A stretch of 34,028 bases of DNA, from IMG/VR virus record IMGVR_UViG_3300042385_000712, positions 1-34,028 of that record; one strand, 5' to 3'. This document shows, one piece after another, positions 27,554-33,715 of this stretch. The notes below the pieces were generated by a model. It was not told the origin of the DNA. It did no database searches and saw only the letters and a list, made by a program, of their open reading frames with translations. How positions within the stretch are numbered: the first letter of the stretch is position 1; every line of letters starts with the position of its first letter. This stretch comes from a virus. The translations under genes were made by a program, and so were the position numbers.

Positions 27554-29254
27554 TTATTCACCCTTGAAAACGCCGCGAACGTAAGCAACTGCAACATTGT
27601 AATAAAGACAGTCCCACAAGTGGTTGTTACGATTCAGAGTTTTCCAGAACTGCGTGACGTTGCCTTTTCCGTCTGTTGTCTCAGCTTTGACCTCTGCCTT
27701 CAGGTGATTGCGGAAGTTGTCGCTAACATCAATCGGCAGCTCAATCCTGCCAGCGTTGAGCAATCCATCGGTGTCATCTTTGAATCGTTTTGACGATACG
27801 AAAAAGTAACGCACGATCTGCTTGCTCTTAGTCATCATGCGTCCGTATTTCGAATACGCCTTGGCAACTTGTTTCCCATCCTGCGTTTGATGCGTGAACT
27901 CTAGCTTGTCGCTACCTCTAATGCCCGTCCAGCCGTTGCGCTCAATCATCGCGAGAACGTCAAGGTTTTCCGTGTCCCATGAAATGTCAACAAACACGTT
28001 ACTTGCTGCGATTCCAGCTTTGTCCTGCACCGCTTTTAGCTTTGCCTCGCTATCGATGTAACCCTCGGAAAGAACTTTGCATTTTGCGTCTTTAGTCCAT
28101 GCCGCGCCAATATGCCAGTAATGCCCTTTGCCACAGTCAATAGTCATGTAGCGTCCATGCTCGTTTTCGATTGGTGTTGCGCTTAGTTCCTCTTTTGAAA
28201 AGTCACCGATGGCTATTTCCTTTTTGTCTGGCACAAAGTTTTCATCCCAAAACTCTGCAAAGTCTTTTTGCCGCAACTGCTTCCATGGCTCAATTCGCCC
28301 ATTGTTTAGCTGATCCTTTGCGTCGAGAATCCTGCCGACGACCTCGCTATATGAAACCCACCACATAGTGAGCCGTGTCACTCCGTGGATGTAAACCATT
28401 CGTGGATTACTGCCGATGCGCTCTAAAATGTAAGTGCTGGAATCACACAATGCCCGGCGATCCTGAATGCTGTCTTTGTGAATGTGTCCACAGTTCGGGC
28501 ATTGAATCCGCGCCGTATCGCACGTTGATTGTCGGTCTATTTCCCCGTCTTTTTTTACAATGTCATATTTCAGATTTGCATCGCTCCAATCGTGGTAATT
28601 CCCGCAGCCCTGACATGCCCATTTGTAAATGTATTCCGTGGCAATCTCGCGCTTTCTAAATCCTTCTTTGTGCTTGTAACCGCCCTGCGAAACGAAAAAC
28701 GCTTTTCGATTCCATCGCTCATGGTGCCGCGCCAATGCTTCTTTTATTAATCCATCATCCCATCGCCAATCCTCGTCGCCGAAAACATAGCGAACTGACA
28801 CCTCTTGGAAGTTTGTGAGGTTCGCGCCCACGAATTGCATCGCCATGTGAGGCCAGATGATCTCCGTTTTGCGCGAGCTGTGCCGATCCTCGGGCCATAA
28901 ACTTTCAAGTGATTTACACCTTTTTAATGCTGGCAACAATCGAGACTCTGCCCAAAACTTCGCCTTGTCGTTTGCCTGCGATGCGTAAAGCAAATTCCCT
29001 GCATCCTCGCTTACAATGTAGCAAAATAACGCTTCTGCCATTGTTGATTTTCCGCTGCCTGTTGGCATGGTAACGTAAACCTCTTGCACGTCATGGTTGC
29101 GGATCTGCTCCATCGGAAATCTCCACCAGGGGAATTGATCGATGTCAAATTTCGATGAGCGTTCTGATCCGACAATATGCACGTTTTGAGCGCACCAATC
29201 GGCAACTTGTAAATCTGATGGCGGTCTGACCGCTCGGCAAAATGCATCACTCAT
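27554..29254 (-). CDS. terL: terminase large subunit, GpA family
   Basis: The 566-aa protein shows Walker A MPTGSGKSTM (about 63-72), a Walker B-like VRYVFGDEDW (about 154-163), a zinc-binding pair of motifs (ACQGCGNYH and IQCPNCGHIH), and the C-terminal nuclease region beginning ENEHGRYMTIDCGKG. These match the lambda gpA family. It cuts concatemeric DNA and pumps it into the head through the portal. The length is slightly below lambda gpA (641). Its start overlaps the small-subunit gene by 8 bases. Confidence 0.93.
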   Translation of the reverse strand: MSDAFCRAVRPPSDLQVADWCAQNVHIVGSERSSKFDIDQFPWWRFPMEQIRNHDVQEVYVTMPTGSGKSTMAEALFCYIVSEDAGNLLYASQANDKAKFWAESRLLPALKRCKSLESLWPEDRHSSRKTEIIWPHMAMQFVGANLTNFQEVSVRYVFGDEDWRWDDGLIKEALARHHERWNRKAFFVSQGGYKHKEGFRKREIATEYIYKWACQGCGNYHDWSDANLKYDIVKKDGEIDRQSTCDTARIQCPNCGHIHKDSIQDRRALCDSSTYILERIGSNPRMVYIHGVTRLTMWWVSYSEVVGRILDAKDQLNNGRIEPWKQLRQKDFAEFWDENFVPDKKEIAIGDFSKEELSATPIENEHGRYMTIDCGKGHYWHIGAAWTKDAKCKVLSEGYIDSEAKLKAVQDKAGIAASNVFVDISWDTENLDVLAMIERNGWTGIRGSDKLEFTHQTQDGKQVAKAYSKYGRMMTKSKQIVRYFFVSSKRFKDDTDGLLNAGRIELPIDVSDNFRNHLKAEVKAETTDGKGNVTQFWKTLNRNNHLWDCLYYNVAVAYVRGVFKGE

Positions 29255-29909
29255 TTTCCATTGCTGCTTTTAGTTTTTCCCTGCGCTCCCAAAACTCGCT
29301 TTGCTGGTCAGCAAGCATTTCCAGAAAGTCACGATCTCGCTCATCGAGGATTGCCGCAATCTGATTTGCGCTCAACCCCTCCAAAATAGGCGGCAATTCT
29401 GATCTGCGCTTCATGGTCGCTGCCCTGACTGCTGCGCCAATCTTAGCATCTCGCGTGTCGATCTCTGCGATCCTGACAACTTCCATTTTCTCCTCTGCAA
29501 GCTTCAACTCTGCTAGTCCCGCCTGCGCTGCCTCCTTGCGAGCTTTAGATTCGTCGATGTCCGGCACGCCTTCAAAAGTGATAACGTCCTTTTGTTTGTC
29601 TCGCAATTTTTTAACATAAGCACGCATTGACGCAATGGCATCATACTTGCTTCCAACTGGCACAAGAACGCAATCGTTTTTGAGTTGCGTAATTCTACCC
29701 GCTGTTACGTCTAGAGCTTCGGTCATTTGACGAGCAGTAAATAATGGAGTTTTTTTATCAACTACTTCATCTTGCTTATTTTCAGCAATCGCTTTTTGCT
29801 CCTGAGCTGTCAGCACCTTGCCTGCCTTTACCTTTTTCAGGATGTTGTCAATGTTTGCGCTTTGTATTTTTTGCGCCATTTCTGGCGTGATGACGTTTTT
29901 TTCACTCAT
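29247..29909 (-). CDS. terS: terminase small subunit, Nu1-like
   Basis: The 220-aa protein has a helical N-terminus and a winged-helix segment TARQMTEALDVTAGRITQLK followed by the wing VLVPVGSKYDAIASMRAYVK, as in lambda Nu1. A long coiled coil (ESKARKEAAQAGLAELKLAE) and a C-terminal helix that should bind the large subunit follow. It recognises the packaging site, which in cos phages lies near its gene; the intergenic region 31660-31918 is one place to look. The start is in CCAATAACACATG. Confidence 0.8.
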   Translation of the reverse strand: MSEKNVITPEMAQKIQSANIDNILKKVKAGKVLTAQEQKAIAENKQDEVVDKKTPLFTARQMTEALDVTAGRITQLKNDCVLVPVGSKYDAIASMRAYVKKLRDKQKDVITFEGVPDIDESKARKEAAQAGLAELKLAEEKMEVVRIAEIDTRDAKIGAAVRAATMKRRSELPPILEGLSANQIAAILDERDRDFLEMLADQQSEFWERREKLKAAMENE

Positions 29910-29939
29910 GTGTTATTGGATTAGAGCGCATCGGTCGAG

Positions 29940-30017
29940 TTACATTGCCAGCTTTTTGACAAGATCGCCGTCAATCTCTAGCTTCGGTCTGCCGCCTTTG
30001 TTTGGTTTCTCACTCAT
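29940..30017 (-). pseudogene. truncated HTH protein remnant (25 codons)
   Basis: ATG at 30017 overlaps the glycosyltransferase stop as ATGA and opens MSEKPNKGGRPKLEIDGDLV, ending KKLAM and a TAA stop. The opening KGGRPKLEID.DLVxKLA is the start of small phage DNA-binding proteins (KRGRPPxEIDWELVxKLxxx then an HTH) usually found just before terminase genes. Here it stops before the HTH, and no clean continuation exists in the other frames up to 29909. Either a recent truncation or a retained mini-peptide. Confidence 0.55.
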
Positions 30018-30865
30018 GATTTTTTGTGCGTTTCATCAATAATCTTTGGAACTGAATTGTTCCAACTTATCCGGTGGTGAAGCCGTGGGTTTGTCCATCC
30101 CATCGGCATGATTTTTGTTGATGATGGCATTGCCATTACCGTGTAAAAACTTTTCACATAAGTGCCGCTGGATAAATAGGCTTCTGTCATTCCGCCGGCA
30201 TTTGCCTGAGTGGTTTGCTGATTCAACGAAATTTGGTTTATCGTTAGAAAAATTTCACCACGCATTCCAAGTGTCATGTATGTGTTAACGTCCTCATTCA
30301 ATCTGCTCACAAAATTAAATCGACGTGCCGTCAAACAGAAAAAGCTGTTCATGGCCTTTCGCTTTGTTTTTACAGCTTGCGAGAAGCCACCATTCGGGCC
30401 GCCGATAAAGTCGCCCTGCTGAGCAAATGCGATTGACGATATTTTTGGACATGATTTCAGTAAATCAACGACAGCAAGAAACGATATTCCGAGACTTCGC
30501 TTGTGTAGCCAGTCACCGTATTTCAGTGATCCATTGAACTTGTAGCAGAAAAACGAATAGTCGTCGTCAAGCATTACGAATGCCTCAACACCTTTTGTTT
30601 TTGCAATATCAAATATGGCGTTCCTAACGTGGGTCGTGCTTCGATAGTTTTTAAAGTTGTCGTAGTTGTCAGTGGCTTCTGCATACTTATTCTTGTCGAA
30701 TACCACGACTTGATCGCCATATTTTTCGCGATACTGGTCGCCTTGGCTGTCTTCGTTGTCGATCACGATAAAGATCGATCCATCGTAACCTTGTTTGCGC
30801 AGAGTGGCAAAGGTGATTACTGATTCAGCCCGTCCATGGGATAAAATAAATGCTGCGAATTTCAT
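30014..30865 (-). CDS. TET-associated-type glycosyltransferase (DNA base modification)
   Basis: The 283-aa protein has the GT-A plan of the TET-associated glycosyltransferase (TAGT) family: KFAAFILSHGRAES at the N-terminus, the metal motif VMLDDDYSFF (about 98-106), SRLNEDVNTYMTLG (about 187-200), TTQANAGGMTEAY and SGTYVKSFYTVM, then RLHHRISW near the end. Family members add sugar to 5-hydroxymethyl-cytosine in phage DNA, usually beside a TET dioxygenase. No TET is visible in the window, so substrate is open. It is coupled by ATGA overlap to the ParB-like gene. Confidence 0.75.
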   Translation of the reverse strand: MKFAAFILSHGRAESVITFATLRKQGYDGSIFIVIDNEDSQGDQYREKYGDQVVVFDKNKYAEATDNYDNFKNYRSTTHVRNAIFDIAKTKGVEAFVMLDDDYSFFCYKFNGSLKYGDWLHKRSLGISFLAVVDLLKSCPKISSIAFAQQGDFIGGPNGGFSQAVKTKRKAMNSFFCLTARRFNFVSRLNEDVNTYMTLGMRGEIFLTINQISLNQQTTQANAGGMTEAYLSSGTYVKSFYTVMAMPSSTKIMPMGWTNPRLHHRISWNNSVPKIIDETHKKS

Positions 30866-31659
30866 TCTTCCGAAAAGTCAGAGGTTGCTTCTTGAAACTG
30901 CGATTGCAGACGCTTGGTCAGGTTAACGTAGCCGTCAGCGATTGCTTTCTTGAAATCAATGATTACCAGTGCCGAATCTTCCATTAACTCTTGAGTTGGC
31001 TTGTCAGCGTGGCAGTAAAACTCGGCGATCTTGCCGTAATCAAAAATGATGTGGCGAGCAGCTGACGCTTCAAGGAATGATGAGACATCAACGGGCAGCT
31101 TGGCTTTTTTGATTGCTGCAATTAGCTTGTTTGCCTTTTCATGGTTTGCCAGTTCTTCAATCGGAGGCTTATCACCCTTCGGTTCATAGATCGGTGTTTC
31201 GACTTTGTGCGAGTAAAGATCAGCATCCGATTCATTTGGATCCAACTCAGGAGGATTGAGTGCAGCTTCGATTTCAGTCCCATCAAAACCAGTCAGGTCT
31301 AAATCAAAATCCAACTCCCGCAGGTCTGCCAGCTCCAGCCCGAGCATGTCCTCATCCCACTCGGCGTTCAACGCGAGCTTGTTGTCAGCGATGACGTAAG
31401 CCTTGCGCTGCGTCTCTGTGAGGTGATCGAGCCTAATGCACGGCACTTCGGCGAGTCCGAGCTTCTGCGCTGCCATGATGCGACCGTGACCGGCGATGAT
31501 GCCATTCTCTCCGTCGATCAGCACTGGGTTCGTGAAGCCAAACTCTCGCATGCTGCCAGCGATCTGTGCTACCTGTGCCTCGCTATGCGTGCGGCTGTTT
31601 CTAGCGTAGGGAATCAGTGAGTCGGTTTTGAGTATTTCTATTTTTGGTTTGTTTTTCAT
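30862..31659 (-). CDS. ParB/Srx-fold nuclease-like protein
   Basis: The 265-aa protein has a ParB N-terminal domain: LIPYARNSRTHSEAQVAQIA, EFGFTNPVLIDGENGIIAGH, GRIMAAQKLG, and ETQRKAYVIADNKLALNAEW (about 10-115). An acidic linker follows at about 125-160, then a C-terminal helical domain with FLEASAARHIIFDYGKIAEF and ALVIIDFKKAIADGYVNL. This two-part form is frequent in phages near methyltransferases and base-modification genes. It may bind or nick DNA to guide the modification. It is not a plasmid-partition system: no ParA is present. Confidence 0.75.
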   Translation of the reverse strand: MKNKPKIEILKTDSLIPYARNSRTHSEAQVAQIAGSMREFGFTNPVLIDGENGIIAGHGRIMAAQKLGLAEVPCIRLDHLTETQRKAYVIADNKLALNAEWDEDMLGLELADLRELDFDLDLTGFDGTEIEAALNPPELDPNESDADLYSHKVETPIYEPKGDKPPIEELANHEKANKLIAAIKKAKLPVDVSSFLEASAARHIIFDYGKIAEFYCHADKPTQELMEDSALVIIDFKKAIADGYVNLTKRLQSQFQEATSDFSEE

Positions 31660-31709
31660 AATGTCGTTTTCATTGGTTTATTTTAGAGCTTATTGCAAAA
31701 TTTGTGCAT

Positions 31710-31859
31710 TTAGATTGACCGCGAGACGCAGCGCATGGGGCATTTCAAAACCGTAAAAGATTCCTTAGTGGGGGTGTCTGCGCATATTCTCTTAAATGCA
31801 ATCAACTTGCGTTTGCAGTTACCGACTAAGCCTAAAGGATTTATCTCGCTCGCAATCAT
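31710..31859 (-). CDS. possible 49-aa Cys-containing small protein
   Basis: ATG at 31859 opens MIASEINPLGLVGNCKRKLI, continuing to SFTVLKCPMRCVSRSI and a stop at 31710. It has four Cys residues, two spaced C-x3-C near the end. It lies in the 258-bp gap between the ParB-like gene and the next small gene. No homologue is known to me and no ribosome-binding site is seen, only an A-rich tract, so it is uncertain. Confidence 0.3.
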   Translation of the reverse strand: MIASEINPLGLVGNCKRKLIAFKRICADTPTKESFTVLKCPMRCVSRSI

Positions 31860-31874
31860 TTTTCTTTTTTTGTC

Positions 31875-31902
31875 TTGACGTGTTTTTTGTTTTGGTTACA
31901 AT
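31875..31902 (+). promoter_or_regulatory. plus-strand promoter-like sequence antisense to a small gene
   Basis: TTGACG (31875-31880), a 16-base T-rich spacer and TACAAT (31897-31902) make one of the best consensus matches in the window. It points rightwards, into the antisense strand of the gene at 31919-32122. No plus-strand gene follows. It may be chance in a T-rich stretch or start an antisense RNA. Confidence 0.35.
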
Positions 31903-31918
31903 TGGATTACATTACTTG

Positions 31919-32122
31919 TTATTTAGTTACGTTTACGCCTTTCGATTCTGCATTGATTCTCGGCTTGGTGCTGCCATATGGCACGCGAATGATGCCCCGA
32001 TGATCCTCAAATGCTCGCAATGCCTCTTGCATCTCGCGTCTGCCGATGAACTCGTGAGCGATCAATTGCCGCCCGACTTTCTCCTTAGCCCAGCCGAGCG
32101 GTTTGCGTTTCTTGGTTGCCAT
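31919..32122 (-). CDS. small basic conserved protein, first gene of the late block
   Basis: The 67-aa protein (MATKKRKPLGWAKEKVGRQL, EFIGRREMQEALRAFEDHRG, VPYGSTKPRINAESKG) is basic and mostly helical. The ATG lies 29 bases after a TTGACA box, so it may be translated from a leaderless mRNA. Its position at the head of the late block suggests an early product of late transcription; DNA binding is possible. No family recognised. Confidence 0.55.
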   Translation of the reverse strand: MATKKRKPLGWAKEKVGRQLIAHEFIGRREMQEALRAFEDHRGIIRVPYGSTKPRINAESKGVNVTK

Positions 32123-32123
32123 G

Positions 32124-32157
32124 CGCTGACAATTGCAATTTGATTGCGTTATGTCAA
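32124..32157 (-). promoter_or_regulatory. probable promoter of the late block
   Basis: TTGACA is at 32157-32152 on the minus strand, followed by TAACGCAATCAAATTGC, in which the pattern yAACnnAATCAA is shared with the elements before the gpW-like and scaffold genes. A weak -10 (AATTGT) lies at 17 bases. It sits between the terminator at 32162-32190 and the first late gene, exactly where a new transcript must begin. Confidence 0.55.
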
Positions 32158-32161
32158 TAGC

Positions 32162-32190
32162 AAAAAAAGCACCGCCCGTTTGAGCGATGC
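32162..32190 (-). terminator. intrinsic terminator before the late block
   Basis: On the minus strand GCATCGC (32190-32184) pairs with GCGGTGC (32175-32169) over 7 positions with one wobble, 8-base loop, then seven U (32168-32162). It lies 25 bases after the stop of the gene at 32215 and ends the right-end operon. Confidence 0.8.
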
Positions 32191-32214
32191 CTTGTAATGT
32201 TTTAAGCGTTTGTT

Positions 32215-32799
32215 TTACTTCGTGATCTGAGCCAAGATTGTTGCAAGCTCTCCAGCGGTGAGCGTTGTCCCTGCTTCAAAGATGACTCTGCCATTCTTCA
32301 CAGTCCACGCTGGCTTGCCTTGCTGGCATGGCTTGGCATTGTTGCTCGCTTGCTGTGCTAAGAATGCTTTCTGCTCGCCCTCTGTTCTGATTCGACCCTT
32401 GGCAAACACTTGTTTGATTTGCTCGCGTGTCATGTTCTTAGCGTCCACAAGTAAAACGTCCGTTCCGTTGTTGGTATTGACGATCAGCGGGATCGGCTCT
32501 TGCTCGTATCGCTTCTGGAGTGACAAGGGCAACTCTCGGAGCCTACGCGCCCCTTCGCTGCTATCCATCGCCAATGACGGCAGCAGTAACCCTCTGCCGA
32601 TGCGCTCAAATACCCCGATGATTGTAGGCGTTAGCGCGGGGCATTGTTTGATAATGTCATCCACAGCGTGCGGGTCGTGGTCAACGATGCGAACGATGAT
32701 TCGCCCTGCTTCTTCCCATGCATCCATGCCTCGCTGATACGCTGCAACAAATGATGCGACTTCTTGCTCTAGGTTTATGATTTCGGTTTGTGTATTCAT
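32215..32799 (-). CDS. conserved phage protein with RRLRELPLSLQKRY motif
   Basis: The 194-aa protein is helical at the N-terminus (NLEQEVASFVAAYQRGMDAW, IVDHDPHAVDDIIKQCP), has FERIGRGLLLPSLAMD and RRLRELPLSLQKRYEQEPIP in the middle, a short strand GTDVLLVDAKNMTREQIKQV, and a C-terminal domain. I have the impression of similar unannotated proteins in environmental phages. No catalytic motif seen. A site-reading or DNA-binding role is possible. The start overlaps the upstream stop as ATGA. Confidence 0.65.
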   Translation of the reverse strand: MNTQTEIINLEQEVASFVAAYQRGMDAWEEAGRIIVRIVDHDPHAVDDIIKQCPALTPTIIGVFERIGRGLLLPSLAMDSSEGARRLRELPLSLQKRYEQEPIPLIVNTNNGTDVLLVDAKNMTREQIKQVFAKGRIRTEGEQKAFLAQQASNNAKPCQQGKPAWTVKNGRVIFEAGTTLTAGELATILAQITK

Positions 32800-33215
32800 T
32801 TCTTTTCTGTGTTGATGTTTGCAATTTCAGACAACGCTTGCGTCATCTGGAAAAATTTCATTGCGGTTTTTTCTGATCGTTTGCGAATCCATGATTTCTT
32901 ATTCATTTCTTTTATCTTTTCGGGATTCCCAGCGCGGTATTTCGCATCTCTAGCATGGATTTTTTCTAAATTTTTAGCGCGGTATTTTACTTTTGCAGCT
33001 TTCTCTTTATCAGGGTTTTCAGCGCGCCATTTTGCACTACGAGCCTTTACCTTATCAGGGTTTTTAGCATAGTATTTCGCTTTGCTAGCTTCCATTTTTT
33101 CGCGGTTTTCAGCACACCATTTTGCGAAATAATATTTTCTCTTCTCTTTTTTCGCAGTCATCCATGCAGCTTGCTCTTCTTTGCTTAGATTGTAAAAATA
33201 CTTTGGTATGTACAT
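32796..33215 (-). CDS. basic 15-residue-repeat protein, HNH-homing-type flank without HNH
   Basis: From ATG 33215 the product is 139 residues: an N-terminal MYIPKYFYNLSKEEQAAW, then five tandem 15-residue repeats (residues 35-109, DNA 32889-33113) with consensus AxNPxKxKAxxAKYR, then a basic helical tail ending KK. Such Asn-Pro-Glu-Lys repeats usually come before the HNH nuclease domain of phage homing endonucleases, but no HNH motif follows. It may be a DNA-binding remnant. A longer frame from 33272 begins inside the conserved hairpin and is unlikely. Confidence 0.65.
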   Translation of the reverse strand: MYIPKYFYNLSKEEQAAWMTAKKEKRKYYFAKWCAENREKMEASKAKYYAKNPDKVKARSAKWRAENPDKEKAAKVKYRAKNLEKIHARDAKYRAGNPEKIKEMNKKSWIRKRSEKTAMKFFQMTQALSEIANINTEKK

Positions 33216-33222
33216 ATTCTTG

Positions 33223-33282
33223 TTAAGTTCGCCCCCACTCCACGCGCCTGAACATTGCGGGAGCGGAGGCATTAGTTCCCAT
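33223..33282 (-). other. short 19-codon frame overlapping the hairpin copy 2
   Basis: ATG at 33282, overlapping the DnaA-IV stop as TGATG, reads MGTNASAPAMFRRVEWGRT and stops at 33223. In copy 1 the same opening MGTNASAPA continues in a different frame, because one A is missing. The loss of frame and the conserved base pairing suggest the DNA is kept for the hairpin and not for a peptide, although a leader peptide cannot be ruled out. Confidence 0.35.
33231..33270 (-). other. conserved hairpin downstream of the DnaA-IV gene, copy 2
   Basis: Arms 33260-33270 and 33231-33241 pair over 11 positions with two G-U wobbles around an 18-base loop. Compared with copy 1 (572-610), one stem position changes T:A to C:G, keeping the pair. 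The loop sequence ATGTTCAGGCGCG is the same in both. Same place relative to the DnaA-IV stop codon. Confidence 0.55.
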
Positions 33283-33563
33283 CAGCCACTCGGCTGGGAG
33301 AGTGTTAGCGCGGTCTTTGCCGCATCATAAGCTTTTATCATGGCGCGAGCCTGTTCGATCTTGCGGCAGTTGTGCATAACTGTGGTGTGATCCGTGCCGA
33401 AAACGGTGCCGATGCGTGACAAGATCCAGCCTCGGTCGCGCATGATTGCCTGCACGACTGCACGAGCGTCTGCAACTTCTTGCACTCGGCTCTTGCTGGT
33501 GATTTCGTCTTGGTCAACGTCCATTTCTGCCGCTACGATTTCGATGATGTCTGAGATTTTCAT
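33282..33563 (-). CDS. stand-alone DnaA domain IV-like DNA-binding protein, copy 2
   Basis: From ATG 33563 (ATGA with the 51-aa gene) the product is 93 residues. It is identical to copy 1 over its first 39 residues, and 13 differences follow. Nine of these fall in the 26-residue HTH and signature stretch, where it reads TDHTTVMHNCRKIE, closer to the DnaA consensus DHTTVxHxxxKI. The same function is expected as for copy 1 but perhaps with a different binding site. The longer frame to 33653 is a shadow of the 51-aa gene. Confidence 0.8.
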   Translation of the reverse strand: MKISDIIEIVAAEMDVDQDEITSKSRVQEVADARAVVQAIMRDRGWILSRIGTVFGTDHTTVMHNCRKIEQARAMIKAYDAAKTALTLSQPSG

Positions 33564-33715
33564 TGTTTTTGTTTGTGTCGCTTCCTCATGCCTTCCCACG
33601 ATACTTCGTAGGCTCTTTCCCATGCAGGATTGCGATTGGCTAGCAATACCCACCAGAAGCTCCTGCGCTTGCGGAAAACGTGAGATACTCGCGATTGCTT
33701 TTGTTTATTTTTCAT
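33560..33715 (-). CDS. 51-aa basic conserved protein, copy 2
   Basis: The product MKNKQKQSRVSHVFRKR... with core FWWVLLANRNPAWE and SWEGMRKRHKQK matches the protein at 1170-1325 over its full 51 residues. Both ends overlap the neighbours as ATGA, a tight coupling in which all three genes are read in series. Below common length cut-offs, so easily missed. Function unknown. Confidence 0.8.
   Translation of the reverse strand: MKNKQKQSRVSHVFRKRRSFWWVLLANRNPAWERAYEVSWEGMRKRHKQKQ

Noticed and set aside
30862-31659. Plasmid-type ParABS partition system
   Set aside because: No ParA ATPase or parS-like repeats nearby, and the ParB-fold protein has the two-part form usual in phages near DNA-modification genes.
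31796-32143. 115-aa plus-strand frame near the TTGACG/TACAAT promoter
   Set aside because: Its start precedes the promoter, it is Cys/Phe/Leu-rich, and most of it is antisense to a plausible small gene.
32258-32737. 159-aa plus-strand open frame
   Set aside because: It mirrors the conserved phage protein on the minus strand (32215-32799) and shows no recognisable domain.
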